Source: UMGS1649 sp045534225 (lineage in GTDB: Bacteria > Bacillota > Clostridia > TANB77 > CAG-465). Taken from it: a DNA stretch of 64,000 nt. A model generated the notes under the pieces. That model saw only the letters and a program-made list of their open reading frames with translations, had not been told where the DNA came from and made no database searches. A program made the translations under genes and the position numbers. The DNA is taken from NCBI GenBank assembly GCA_045534225.1, contig JAZSJJ010000001.1:1-64000 (forward strand), given 5' to 3'. Positions 43,431-52,248 of the stretch are shown in pieces. The number at the start of each line of letters is the position of its first letter. Positions within the stretch are counted from its first letter, which is position 1.

Positions 43431-44744
43431 ATGAGTGATAATAAAGTTAAACCAAGAACACTAGCTGGATTTGTGGAATTACTTCCAAAAGATCAAATTT
43501 TATTTAATGAAATGTATGATAAAATACGCGCATCTTACGAAAAATTCGGATTTGCACCATTAGATACACCAATACTTGAGTATTCAGAAGTATTGCTTGC
43601 AAAAGCTGGTGGAGAAACAGAAAAACAAATATATAGATTTAACAAAGGCGATACAGATATATCTATGAGATTCGATTTAACTGTACCGTTAGCTAAGTAT
43701 GTAGCTATGCACCAAGGAGAATTAGCTTTCCCATTTAGAAGATACCAAATAGGAAAAGTATTTAGAGGTGAAAGAACTCAAAAAGGTAGATTTAGAGAGT
43801 TCTATCAATGTGATATAGATGTTATAGGGGATGAAACATTACCTCTTATGACAGATGCAGAAATTCCTGCTATTATATATGAAACATTTACTTCTTTAGG
43901 TTTTTCAGACTTTACTATAAGAATTAACAATAGAAAAGTATTAAATGGATTCTTTGAAAGTCTAGAATTAACAGAAAAAGCAGCAGATGTATTAAGAATA
44001 ATAGACAAGATAGATAAAATAGGAAGAGAAGCTGTTAAAGAGGAACTTATTAAGTTAGAAATGGCCGAAAATGTGGCAGACAAGATATTAGAATTTATTG
44101 AAATTAAAGGTGCTACAGATGAAGTGTTAGAAGCTTTAACAAAACTAAACATAGATAAAGAAGCTTTTGTAACTGGTGTAAATGAGTTAAAAGAGGTTGT
44201 TAAAGGTATTAGAGGATTTGGAGTTCCAGACAGCAATTTTAGAATAGATTTAACAATAGCAAGAGGATTAGACTATTATACAGGAACAGTATATGAAACA
44301 ATACTTAATGAATATCCTTCTATGGGAAGTGTATGTTCTGGTGGTAGATATGATAATCTTGCAGAATTCTATACAAATAAAAAGCTTCCAGGTGTAGGTA
44401 TTTCAATTGGTCTTTCAAGACTATTCTATAAACTACAAGAAGCTGGAATAATAGAATCATCTAAAGCAACTACAGCAGATGTTATGATACTTCCAATGAA
44501 TGAAGATTTAACATATGCATTAAATACTGCAAAAGTATTAAGAGATGCTAATATTAACACAGAAGTAAATTATTCTAAAAAGAGTGTAAAATCTATGATG
44601 AATTATGCTAATAGAATAAAAGTGCCATATGTAATAATAATCGGTGAAGATGAAGAAAAACAAAACAAAGTAACATTAAAGAATATGACAACAGGAGAAC
44701 AAAGCAAATTAACAGCCAACGAAGTTGTAGAAATATTAAAATAA
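43431..44744 (+). CDS. hisS: Histidyl-tRNA synthetase
   Basis: A 437-residue class II synthetase. The start ATG at 43431 follows AGGAG at the right distance. Motif 1 (PLDTPILEYSEVL), motif 2 (YQIGKVFRGERTQKGRFREFYQ), the histidine loops RGLDYYTGTVYE and CSGGRYDNLAEFY, motif 3 (GVGISIGLSRLF) and an anticodon-binding C-terminus (about 335-437) are present, so it is a complete HisRS and not the paralogue HisZ. Confidence 0.97.
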   Translation: MSDNKVKPRTLAGFVELLPKDQILFNEMYDKIRASYEKFGFAPLDTPILEYSEVLLAKAGGETEKQIYRFNKGDTDISMRFDLTVPLAKYVAMHQGELAFPFRRYQIGKVFRGERTQKGRFREFYQCDIDVIGDETLPLMTDAEIPAIIYETFTSLGFSDFTIRINNRKVLNGFFESLELTEKAADVLRIIDKIDKIGREAVKEELIKLEMAENVADKILEFIEIKGATDEVLEALTKLNIDKEAFVTGVNELKEVVKGIRGFGVPDSNFRIDLTIARGLDYYTGTVYETILNEYPSMGSVCSGGRYDNLAEFYTNKKLPGVGISIGLSRLFYKLQEAGIIESSKATTADVMILPMNEDLTYALNTAKVLRDANINTEVNYSKKSVKSMMNYANRIKVPYVIIIGEDEEKQNKVTLKNMTTGEQSKLTANEVVEILK

Positions 44745-44771
44745 ATATTAGATAAGTACAAATATTATGTA

Positions 44772-44810
44772 AAAAGGATAGTCGATTTTAATTTGACTAT
44801 TCCTTTATTT
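44772..44810 (+). terminator. Terminator after hisS, overlapping the next promoter
   Basis: Hairpin AAAGGATAGTC / GACTATTCCTTT followed by a T-rich tail. The right arm carries the -35 box TTGACT (44793-44798) of the following gene, whose TATAAT is at 44816-44821. Confidence 0.8.
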
Positions 44811-44874
44811 TATAGTATAATATTAATGTTGGTAAACATAATGCTTATTAAAATATATAAGTGGAGGACGAAAA

Positions 44875-45285
44875 ATGAACTTCTTGAAAGCAGACTGTGT
44901 TCGGATAAGAAAACACTACAAAGACCGTGTTGAAGAAACTTCAGCCTACACCATGTACGACATGGAACAGCAACTTTATGTAGATATGAAAAGCGGTAAG
45001 GGTGTGCAGCGTTATGAGCTCGTTATTTGTTATGATTCAGATAACCCTGCTCCTAAAAAGGTTAGCCTTAGCGCAAACCAATACACCATGAAGCCTTTTG
45101 CTATCTATATTTCGTTGTATAAGAAATATGCAAGAAAGCCGTATAACAGAATCAAAATGGGTGAACTCAGAAGTATCTTTGATGTAGAAGATGGAACGAA
45201 CAAAATTGTTCTGGAATTTACTACCGAAGAAGCTGGCGGCCATTTTGCGGATGTTAAGCTCGTTGCAAACTATGTGAAGTTCTAA
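44875..45285 (+). CDS. Hypothetical protein, 136 residues
   Basis: Unknown protein with own promoter, ribosome site (TGGAGGAC) and terminator. No signal peptide or membrane helix. The C-terminal half looks beta-rich (TNKIVLEFTTEEAGGHFADVK). Codon use (CTC, CTT, ATC, CGT, AAG) is unlike hisS and ruvB on either side. It is a member of the group of codon-distinct orphans. Confidence 0.65.
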   Translation: MNFLKADCVRIRKHYKDRVEETSAYTMYDMEQQLYVDMKSGKGVQRYELVICYDSDNPAPKKVSLSANQYTMKPFAIYISLYKKYARKPYNRIKMGELRSIFDVEDGTNKIVLEFTTEEAGGHFADVKLVANYVKF

Positions 45286-45293
45286 AACATGAG

Positions 45294-45327
45294 AAAAACG
45301 CTAGATAATAATCTGGCGTTTTTCTTG
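45294..45327 (+). terminator. Terminator of the 44875 gene
   Basis: Hairpin AAAAACGCTAGAT / ATCTGGCGTTTTT with a T run, seven bases after the stop codon. Confidence 0.85.
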
Positions 45328-45376
45328 CATTTATATATGTCTGTGATATAATCATAAAAGAAAAAGAGGTATAAAC

Positions 45377-46381
45377 ATGACTGAAGATAGAGTAATAATG
45401 CCTGAATATAATTTAGATGAAGACGAAAGAATAGAAACAAGCTTACGTCCTAGGGATTTTACAGAATATATCGGGCAAACTAAAGTAAAAGAAAATATGA
45501 AGATATATATTGGTGCAGCAAGAAAAAGAAATGAAGCTTTGGACCATGTTTTGTTATATGGACCACCAGGACTTGGTAAAACAACTCTTGCAAACATTAT
45601 AGCAACAGAACTTGGAGTAAACATTAAAGTTACATCAGGTCCAGCTATAGAAAAACCAGGAGACCTTGCTGCTATATTAACAAATCTAGAAGAAAACGAT
45701 TTGTTGTTTATAGATGAGATACATAGATTAAAGAAAACAATAGAGGAAGTTCTTTATCCAGCATTAGAAGACTTTAATCTAGATATTATGATAGGTAAAG
45801 GACCTTCTGCAAGAAGTATCAGAATTGACCTACCTAAATTTACATTAGTTGGTGCTACAACAAAAGCGGGGGCATTATCCGGACCGTTAAGAGATAGATT
45901 TGGAATAATACATAGACTAGAACTTTATTCCGTAAAAGAGCTTGCTACAATAGTAGAAAAGAATGCAGAAAAATTGGGAATTGGAATAACTGAAGAAGCG
46001 GCTTTAGAAATTGGTTCTAGAAGTAGAGGAACTCCGAGAATTGCAAACAGATTCTTAAAAAGAGTTAGAGACTTTGCAGAAGTTGAAGATAAAGATGTAA
46101 TAGACTATACAGTTGCAAAAGCCACATTAGATAAGCTAGAAGTGGATGAAAATGGTCTTGATGAAGTAGATAGAAGAATACTAGAGACTATGATAACTAA
46201 GTTTAATGGCAAACCAGTTGGACTTGACGCTTTAGCTGCTGCAACAGGTGAAGATAAAGATACAATAGAAGACGTATATGAACCATACTTAATGCAGATA
46301 GGATATATAAACAGAACACCAAGAGGAAGAATAGCAACCAAGCTTGCATATGAACACATGGGGGTAAAATATGAAGGATAA
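45377..46381 (+). CDS. ruvB: Holliday junction branch migration ATPase RuvB
   Basis: A 334-residue AAA+ ATPase that drives branch migration with RuvA. LRPRDFTEYIGQ near the N-terminus, Walker A YGPPGLGKTTLA, FIDEIHRL, the sensor VGATTKAG, PLRDRFGI and the winged-helix C-terminus with GYINRTPRGRIAT are standard. The ruvA gene, usually just upstream, is not in the preceding 1 kb. queH overlaps its end by 11 bases. Confidence 0.98.
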   Translation: MTEDRVIMPEYNLDEDERIETSLRPRDFTEYIGQTKVKENMKIYIGAARKRNEALDHVLLYGPPGLGKTTLANIIATELGVNIKVTSGPAIEKPGDLAAILTNLEENDLLFIDEIHRLKKTIEEVLYPALEDFNLDIMIGKGPSARSIRIDLPKFTLVGATTKAGALSGPLRDRFGIIHRLELYSVKELATIVEKNAEKLGIGITEEAALEIGSRSRGTPRIANRFLKRVRDFAEVEDKDVIDYTVAKATLDKLEVDENGLDEVDRRILETMITKFNGKPVGLDALAAATGEDKDTIEDVYEPYLMQIGYINRTPRGRIATKLAYEHMGVKYEG

Positions 46382-46937
46382 ACTACTAATACATGCGTGC
46401 TGTGCACCGTGTTTAGTTGCCGTTTTTGATGATGTAAACGAAAATTTAAAAAAGTATAATTTAGATAATTTAGAAGATTTTGACGTTATTTGGTATAACA
46501 TAAATATACATCCAAAAGCGGAATATGAAAGAAGAAAAGAAACATTAAAAGAATATTTAGCTATGAACAATAAGGAAGGTATATTTCTAGATGAATATAA
46601 CCTTTTAAGTTGGGCAAAACATGCTGTAAACCACAAAGAAGAAGGATATAATATGCGCTGCGAATATTGTTACACTTCAAGACTTGAGAAGGTTTTTGAG
46701 TACGCTAAAGATAATGGGTATACCGCAGTGACAACTACGCTTTTAATTAGCCCTTATCAAAAACACGATGTAATAATTTCTGTTTGTGAAAAATTAGCGG
46801 CTAAATATGGCGTTAAATTCGCCTACGAAGATTTTAGACCTTTGTTTTGGCCAGGACAACACAAAGCTAAGGACATGGGGTTATATAGACAAAAATATTG
46901 TGGATGTATTTTTTCTATTGACGAAGGAGGAAAATAA
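46371..46937 (+). CDS. queH: Epoxyqueuosine reductase QueH
   Basis: A 188-residue enzyme that makes queuosine from epoxyqueuosine in tRNA. The cysteine set HACCAPC (C10, C11, C14), the later MRCEYCYTSRLEK and the C-terminal YCGC supply iron-sulfur and iron ligands. YNINIHPKAEYERRKETLKE and TTTLLISPYQKHDVI are family blocks. It overlaps the ruvB end and is followed without a gap by a membrane protein gene, forming a three-gene transcript. Confidence 0.92.
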   Translation: MKDKLLIHACCAPCLVAVFDDVNENLKKYNLDNLEDFDVIWYNINIHPKAEYERRKETLKEYLAMNNKEGIFLDEYNLLSWAKHAVNHKEEGYNMRCEYCYTSRLEKVFEYAKDNGYTAVTTTLLISPYQKHDVIISVCEKLAAKYGVKFAYEDFRPLFWPGQHKAKDMGLYRQKYCGCIFSIDEGGK

Positions 46938-47792
46938 ATGAGAAAAGTAAGCAAAACAAGAAAACTAATACCAGTATTTATAGCTTTGTTTATAGTTATC
47001 ATTGTAGTTTGTATATCTTTTTTAATATATATGTTTAGTGGAAACTATATAATATACTCTAAAGAATATAAATCTAACAAAAAAATTTCAGACACAATGG
47101 TTAAAGAAAGTAATGTAATAATATATAACGGTATATTACTTGGCGCAAGTAAAGATGGTAGTTGGATAGATGCAGATAGATATTACGCAGTAAATCCAAT
47201 TGCTAATAAGCTTGAAGTTAATTTGTATTCTAGCGAAAATTTATATGGCACATTTTCGACTGCTAGTGTTCGCAAACATAGCGAAGGATTAATATATACA
47301 ACTATTGGGAAAGACACATTGCCAATGGGGTATCTAGCAATATCTAGTAACATATCTAAAAGTTTAACTTTCCCAACAAAATTGGAACCGACCGAACAGG
47401 ATAAAAAATATGTAAAAGAAGCTATTGGATCATACAATATATTAAATGGTGGGGTTAAAATAACAGAAATATATGCAACTAATATTGAAGAAGTTAGCGA
47501 TAGAATAATATGTGCAACAGCAGAAAAAGCCAACCTATTTGGTGTATATAGCGCGGTTGTATATGTTACAAATAACAAGCCATATTTAGTTAAATATGCG
47601 TATGTAAGAGATACAGATAACGCAGATAGTTGGCCGGTATATTCGGTAAAACACATAAAAGATTTAAACGGAGATAATAAACCAGAATTAATATTAGAAG
47701 AAGTAACTGGTAATTTTGTAAATTATACAGTTCAAGAGCTAAGAGATAATCATACATTTTATCAAGTGCTAAAGGTAGCGATAGGATTATAG
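46938..47792 (+). CDS. Hypothetical protein with N-terminal signal anchor
   Basis: A 284-residue protein that starts right after queH with AAGGAGG inside the queH end. One hydrophobic segment (about 12-34) anchors it, and the extracytoplasmic part is beta-rich with no recognised domain. It includes two YxKYAYVRD-like and KDLNGDNKPELILEE stretches; the latter resembles a calcium-binding DxDxD-like turn (LNGDNKPEL). The function is not known. Confidence 0.65.
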   Translation: MRKVSKTRKLIPVFIALFIVIIVVCISFLIYMFSGNYIIYSKEYKSNKKISDTMVKESNVIIYNGILLGASKDGSWIDADRYYAVNPIANKLEVNLYSSENLYGTFSTASVRKHSEGLIYTTIGKDTLPMGYLAISSNISKSLTFPTKLEPTEQDKKYVKEAIGSYNILNGGVKITEIYATNIEEVSDRIICATAEKANLFGVYSAVVYVTNNKPYLVKYAYVRDTDNADSWPVYSVKHIKDLNGDNKPELILEEVTGNFVNYTVQELRDNHTFYQVLKVAIGL

Positions 47793-47867
47793 TATAAATA
47801 ACAATAAATAAAAACAAAAAATACAAAAACTATTTAAATTACATAAAATATATAGTATAATATAATT

Positions 47868-48102
47868 TGTAAGCGATGAAGGGACGAGTAAACTTGTAAA
47901 ACGCAAAAGAGAGGAACAGTCGTGGCTGAAAGCTGTTCTTGAAGGTTAACATTTTGAAGACTACCCCGGAGCTTGTGATGAAAGTCACCGTTAAGATTTA
48001 CGACTTAAATCTATGAATTAAGTAAAATATAGGGTGGAACCGTGTAATATATATTATTTGCACCCCTATAGGTAAAATGCCTATAGGAGTGCATTTTATT
48101 AT
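47868..48102 (+). promoter_or_regulatory. T-box leader (tRNA-Thr sensing) of thrS
   Basis: The 235-base leader contains the T-box core AGGGTGGAACCGTG at 48031-48044 and a stem I with GAAGGGACGAGTAAAC and GGTTAACATTTTGAAGA. An ACC triplet at 47963-47965 is a possible threonine specifier codon, though the stem I fold was not computed. The transcription terminator hairpin CACCCCTATAGG / CCTATAGGAGTG with TTTT follows (48060-48100). Uncharged tRNA-Thr would stabilise the antiterminator and raise thrS expression. A promoter with TATAAT lies near 47860. Confidence 0.93.
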
Positions 48103-48136
48103 GCTTAATTACTGTTAATTAAAGGAGGTAAAGTTT

Positions 48137-49927
48137 ATGATTAAAATAATTAATAATGATGGAAGCATAAATGAAGTTGAATATAACGAATATATTCACG
48201 TTGCTAGACATACAGCATCACATGTTCTAGCAGAAGCAATTAAAAGAGTATACAAAGATGCAAAGCTTGCAATTGGACCTTCAACAGACTCTGGGTTCTA
48301 CTATGATTTCGATAACATAGAAATAACAAACGAAGGTTTAAGAAAAATTGAGAATATTATGAAAAACATAATAGCTCAGAATGCAGAAATGAAAACATAT
48401 GTATTGTCTAAAGAAGAAGCTTTAGAAAAAATGAAAGATGAACCTTACAAGGTAGAATTAATAAATGAACTACCAGAAGGTGAAAAGATTTCTTTTTATG
48501 ATAACGGATCTTTTGTAGATATGTGTAGAGGACCTCACGTATTAAATCTTAAAGATATTGGAGCAGTAAAATTAATATCTGTAACAGGTGCATACTGGAG
48601 AGGTTCAGAAAAGAACAAGATGTTAACTAGAATATACGGAACTTGCTTTAAGACTGAAGCGGAAGTAGAAGAACATCTAGCAAAATTAGAAGATGCAAAA
48701 AACAGAGATCATAACAAACTAGGAAGAGAAATGGAATTCTTTACAACTGTAGATTACATTGGTCAAGGATTACCAATATTACTTCCAAAGGGTGCTAAAG
48801 TAATTCAATTATTACAAAGATTTGTTGAAGACACTGAAGCGAGAATGGGATGGCAATTAACTAAAACTCCATTCATGGCTAAATCTGACCTATACAAAAT
48901 ATCTGGTCACTGGGATCATTACAAAGATGGAATGTTTGTATTAGGAGATGAGGAAAAGGATGATGAAGTGTTTGCGCTAAGACCAATGACTTGTCCTTTC
49001 CAATATCAAGTATTCTTAAATAGAGGAAGAAGCTATAGAGATCTTCCAATGCGTCTTAATGAAACTTCTACACTATTTAGAAACGAAGCTTCAGGAGAAA
49101 TGCATGGACTTATCCGTGTAAGACAATTTACAATATCTGAAGGACACTTAATGTGTACTCCAGAACAACTAGAAGGCGAATTCAAACACTGTCTAGAACT
49201 AGCAAACTATATGTTAAAATGCTTAGGATTATATGAAGATGTATCATACAGATTCTCTAAATGGGATCCGGAAAACAAAGAAAAATATATAGGAACAGTT
49301 GAGCAATGGGATGAAGCTCAAGGAATAATGGCTAAAATATTAGACAACCTTGGAATAGAATATAAAGAAGGAATAGGCGAAGCTGCATTCTATGGACCAA
49401 AACTAGACATCCAAATTAAGAATGTATTTGGTAAGGAAGATACTTTAATAACTATTCAAATAGACCAATTACTATCTGAAAAATTTGGAATGGAATATGT
49501 AGATCGTGATGGCGCTAAAAAACATCCATACATCATACATAGAACTTCTATTGGATGCTATGAAAGAACACTAGCATTATTAATAGAGAAATATGCAGGA
49601 GCATTACCATTATGGATTGCGCCAACTCAAATTAAACTTCTAACTATTGCAGATGCGCATATAGATTATGCAAACAGAGTTAAGAGAGATTTTGAATCTG
49701 CTGGATTTAGAGTAGAAATAGATAGCTCTAATGAAAAGATTGGGTACAAGATTAGAAATGCAAGACTTGAAAAAGTTCCATACTTTGCTGTTATTGGAGA
49801 TAACGAAATGAACGATGAAACTTTATCTGTAACTGCTCGTGGTGGCGAAAAAGTTGGAACACTTAGATATGAAGAAATGTTGATTAAAATGGATAATGAA
49901 ATATTAGAAGCAACTAAATGGAGATAA
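48137..49927 (+). CDS. thrS: Threonyl-tRNA synthetase without TGS domain
   Basis: A 596-residue ThrRS. The N2 editing domain (HTASH near residue 29, CRGPH) and the class II core are present: RPMTCPFQY (a Zn-ligand Cys in a variant of the usual KPMNCPGH), motif 2 with TLFRNEASGEMHGLIRVRQF and ISEGHLMC, motif 3 near HRTSIGCYERTLALL, and an anticodon-binding domain (about 495-596). The roughly 60-residue TGS domain at the N-terminus of most bacterial ThrRS is absent. The sequence begins with about 20 residues before the editing domain. The start follows AAGGAGG. It is controlled by the T-box leader upstream. Confidence 0.94.
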   Translation: MIKIINNDGSINEVEYNEYIHVARHTASHVLAEAIKRVYKDAKLAIGPSTDSGFYYDFDNIEITNEGLRKIENIMKNIIAQNAEMKTYVLSKEEALEKMKDEPYKVELINELPEGEKISFYDNGSFVDMCRGPHVLNLKDIGAVKLISVTGAYWRGSEKNKMLTRIYGTCFKTEAEVEEHLAKLEDAKNRDHNKLGREMEFFTTVDYIGQGLPILLPKGAKVIQLLQRFVEDTEARMGWQLTKTPFMAKSDLYKISGHWDHYKDGMFVLGDEEKDDEVFALRPMTCPFQYQVFLNRGRSYRDLPMRLNETSTLFRNEASGEMHGLIRVRQFTISEGHLMCTPEQLEGEFKHCLELANYMLKCLGLYEDVSYRFSKWDPENKEKYIGTVEQWDEAQGIMAKILDNLGIEYKEGIGEAAFYGPKLDIQIKNVFGKEDTLITIQIDQLLSEKFGMEYVDRDGAKKHPYIIHRTSIGCYERTLALLIEKYAGALPLWIAPTQIKLLTIADAHIDYANRVKRDFESAGFRVEIDSSNEKIGYKIRNARLEKVPYFAVIGDNEMNDETLSVTARGGEKVGTLRYEEMLIKMDNEILEATKWR

Positions 49928-49931
49928 GAAT

Positions 49932-49964
49932 TAAAGCGGTTAGCAAAAGCTAGCTGCTTTTCTT
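49932..49964 (+). terminator. Terminator of thrS
   Basis: Hairpin AAAGCGGTTAGC / GCTAGCTGCTTT with four-base loop and T tail, six bases after the stop codon. Confidence 0.9.
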
Positions 49965-49967
49965 AAC

Positions 49968-49996
49968 TTGACATAATACTAGTAGGATGTTAAAAT
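49968..49996 (+). promoter_or_regulatory. Promoter of the WG-repeat operon
   Basis: TTGACA and TAAAAT with a 17-base spacer, immediately after the thrS terminator. Confidence 0.7.
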
Positions 49997-50044
49997 ATAT
50001 GAAGTAGTCCTGAAATCTAAAAATAAATATTTAAGGAGAAAGAA

Positions 50045-50443
50045 ATGAAGCGGGAATATGGAATAATTGAAGTAACTCACTATAGAGTGTTGGTACGCGG
50101 CCAAACATATTATTATACCAAACTTATAGAAATTGGTGATGGCTATGCCAAAGTCATGAAGAACGATAAGTGGGGTGTAATAAACAATAAGGGCGATAGA
50201 GTTTGTCCGTTAAACTACAAGTACATCGGTGACTTGGTAAACGGTATGATGGTTATCTATGATGGATATCGTTATGGATATTTTTCAAAGGAAACCGGTA
50301 CTACTTGGCCGTGCATTTTCGAAATGGCTTATCCTTTTGAAGGTGAAACAGCCAAAGTAATCTTTGAAGGAAAAGAAAGAGTTGTTAACAAAAACGGAAA
50401 ATTTGCAGATGAGCTAGGAGAAAGCAAAAATGAGAAAAAATAA
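50045..50443 (+). CDS. WG-repeat-like protein 1
   Basis: A 132-residue protein composed of WG-type beta-turn repeats: KWGVINNKGDRVCPL, YKYIGDLVNGMMVIY, YRYGYFSKETG and WPCIFEMAYPFEGETAKV. The repeats have the typical W-G-hydrophobic-hydrophobic-N pattern found in Clostridia. The start follows AAGGAG. It is the first of a two-gene unit, with the second gene starting 14 bases before its stop. Codon use is unlike thrS. Function is unknown; such repeats are thought to form small beta-propeller or sheet structures. Confidence 0.8.
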   Translation: MKREYGIIEVTHYRVLVRGQTYYYTKLIEIGDGYAKVMKNDKWGVINNKGDRVCPLNYKYIGDLVNGMMVIYDGYRYGYFSKETGTTWPCIFEMAYPFEGETAKVIFEGKERVVNKNGKFADELGESKNEKK

Positions 50444-50834
50444 TAACTATGAACTTACACAAATCCGTTACAAACGGGATGGAAAAATCATCGAGTACTT
50501 TCGTGTTGATGCAGATGGAAAAACCACGTATTACACTAAGTATGAAGAAATTGGTGATGGTTTTGCCAAGGTGCTTAAAAATGGGAAGTGGGGAATCTTA
50601 AATCCCTATGGAAACGTTTGGGGCAGAACGGAGTTTTCAAAAATTGGAGATAGCTTCCACGAAGATATGATTCATGTATACCAAAATGGAAAAGTTGGGT
50701 ATGCAGATAGAGAAACAGGAAGATTTATCGGATGTATTTTTGATTCTGCAGAAGACTTCAAGGATGGTGTTGCAAAGGTACGGTATAAAGGTGAAGACCG
50801 CACTATCAACACTGTAGGGAAATTCATTGACTAG
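50430..50834 (+). CDS. WG-repeat-like protein 2 (tandem paralogue)
   Basis: A 134-residue paralogue of the preceding protein with aligned blocks: TYYTKYEEIGDGFAKVLKNG, KWGILNPYGNVWG, GDSFHEDMIHVY and VGYADRETGRFIGCIF. AGGAGA in the first gene serves as its ribosome site, and the 14-base overlap indicates translational coupling. The two may form a hetero-oligomer. A strong terminator follows. Confidence 0.8.
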   Translation: MRKNNNYELTQIRYKRDGKIIEYFRVDADGKTTYYTKYEEIGDGFAKVLKNGKWGILNPYGNVWGRTEFSKIGDSFHEDMIHVYQNGKVGYADRETGRFIGCIFDSAEDFKDGVAKVRYKGEDRTINTVGKFID

Positions 50835-50837
50835 AAA

Positions 50838-50873
50838 ATAAAAGCGTTAGATTAATTTCTAACGCTTTTTCTC
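50838..50873 (+). terminator. Terminator of the WG-repeat operon
   Basis: Hairpin AAAGCGTTAGA / TCTAACGCTTT with an AT-rich loop and T run. Confidence 0.9.
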
Positions 50874-50902
50874 TTTACAATATCTTAAATATGTAATAGT
50901 AT
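50874..50902 (+). promoter_or_regulatory. Predicted promoter with start at the next ATG
   Basis: TTTACA and TAGTAT with a 17-base spacer. A start of transcription seven bases after the -10 falls at 50909, the A of the next gene's ATG. No ribosome site precedes that ATG. Confidence 0.55.
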
Positions 50903-50908
50903 GAATAT

Positions 50909-51514
50909 ATGGAAAAAGTAAAAGATAAAAAATTAACAATAAGAAAAATAATATTAATGTGGGGCTTTTTTATCATTTTAAGTCCCATTATAGGTTGTAT
51001 GCTTCAATTAGTATTTTCAGCTGTATGCTATGCAGGAGCGTCTGTTATGAGCTTATGGGATGAAGACATAAAACAAGATATGCAGAGCATAGAATGGAAT
51101 ATATTTAACAAAGATGAAATTAAAGTGGTAGAATCTAAAAAAGTATCTATGTATAAAGGTGTAATGGTATTTAGAATACCAGGAAATAGGGCAGGCTCGT
51201 TTTTAGGTATATTTTTAACAGATTACGAGAGAAGTGCGACACCAAATAGCATAAGTGCAGTACATCACGAGTATGGACATAATATACAGCAACTACTTAT
51301 AGGACCAGTAAATTATCTATTATATATAGGTCTACCATCATGGAGGCAGTGGAGTGAAAGAAGCTATTACGATAGACCGTGGGAGGTAACAGCAGAGTCT
51401 TTTGGTGGTGTTAGAACAAGACAGCATGAAGCAGATGCATTAAAACGTGGCAACAATTACTTATTAACAACGTTATTTGGACGGACCACTATCACTACTA
51501 TTCCTACCAGGTGA
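50909..51514 (+). CDS. Membrane zincin-like protein (HEYGH)
   Basis: A 201-residue protein. Residues about 12-45 contain one long or two short hydrophobic helices. HEYGH at 120-124 matches the HExxH zinc-protease motif, followed by a region with LPSWRQWSERSYYDRPWEVTAE in which E could be a third ligand. No signal cleavage site is evident. The ATG lacks a Shine-Dalgarno site and is expected at the transcript start, unlike almost all other genes here. The function is not known; an integral or anchored metalloprotease is likely but not shown. Confidence 0.7.
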   Translation: MEKVKDKKLTIRKIILMWGFFIILSPIIGCMLQLVFSAVCYAGASVMSLWDEDIKQDMQSIEWNIFNKDEIKVVESKKVSMYKGVMVFRIPGNRAGSFLGIFLTDYERSATPNSISAVHHEYGHNIQQLLIGPVNYLLYIGLPSWRQWSERSYYDRPWEVTAESFGGVRTRQHEADALKRGNNYLLTTLFGRTTITTIPTR

Positions 51515-51557
51515 ATTTAATTTGTAATTATAAATTAATTAAGTAAATAAAAAATAT

Positions 51558-51590
51558 AACCTACCAGATTATGTCTGGTAGGTTTAATTT
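51558..51590. terminator. Bidirectional terminator
   Basis: Hairpin AACCTACCAG / CTGGTAGGTT between the convergent zincin-like and DUF1836 genes, with a T tract on the plus side. Confidence 0.88.
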
Positions 51591-52137
51591 ATATATTATT
51601 ATTTTTTTCTTCAATTTCAACTACATTTTTAGAATATATTTTATATGCACAAGATAGAAGAACGGTTTTTAATAAATATTGGTATTCGTTAGTAGAAACT
51701 TTATCTATATAATCTTTTTTGTTATACGCACAATCTAATGCTTCTTCAAACAATGTGCAGAACTTGTTATATGATACTTGTATATCGGACTTAAGAGCCA
51801 TTTTAAGAAGTTTTTTTATATCCTGCATAGAATATACTTGTTTTAATACACAAATAGCAAATAACTTGGCTACTTGAGATTTAGAGTATTGTTTTTTCAC
51901 AGGAGCTTCTATAATTTCGTGTTTAACATAGTTGTTTATCATAGTCTTAGTTAAAAGTTCATTTTCCTCTTTAGCATCCGAACTAATAAAGACATATGGC
52001 GCAAGATGATTGTTAATTAAAGTAACAACTTGTTCTAGAAATAGATCTATGTTAGGAAGTTCCTCCCATCTAGGAATATGAAATTTAGATATATCTAGGT
52101 TATTTACATTTTTTACTTTTTCTTTTTCGTCATTCAT
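51589..52137 (-). CDS. DUF1836-family protein
   Basis: A 182-residue protein with the DUF1836 signature: IPRWEELPNIDLFLEQVVTLIN, then LLTKTMINNYVKHEII, APVKKQYSKSQVAKLFAICVLKQVYSMQDI. The domain looks like a winged-helix or MerR-like DNA-binding unit found in Firmicutes and is followed by a helical C-terminus. The start follows GAGGTAA. It is divergent from the acyl ligase gene, so it may regulate it. Confidence 0.8.
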   Translation of the reverse strand: MNDEKEKVKNVNNLDISKFHIPRWEELPNIDLFLEQVVTLINNHLAPYVFISSDAKEENELLTKTMINNYVKHEIIEAPVKKQYSKSQVAKLFAICVLKQVYSMQDIKKLLKMALKSDIQVSYNKFCTLFEEALDCAYNKKDYIDKVSTNEYQYLLKTVLLSCAYKIYSKNVVEIEEKNNNI

Positions 52138-52248
52138 GATATAATTACCTCGTAAAATATAATAACATTTTTAAATAATTAAGTCAAACACTTGATATAA
52201 TTTTATGAATGTGATAATCTAGTATGGCGAACTACATGGAGGTAATAT

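Noticed and set aside
45328..45376. A missing ruvA gene fragment upstream of ruvB
   Set aside because: The gap contains only promoter-like AT-rich sequence and no ruvA remnant, so ruvA is simply elsewhere.
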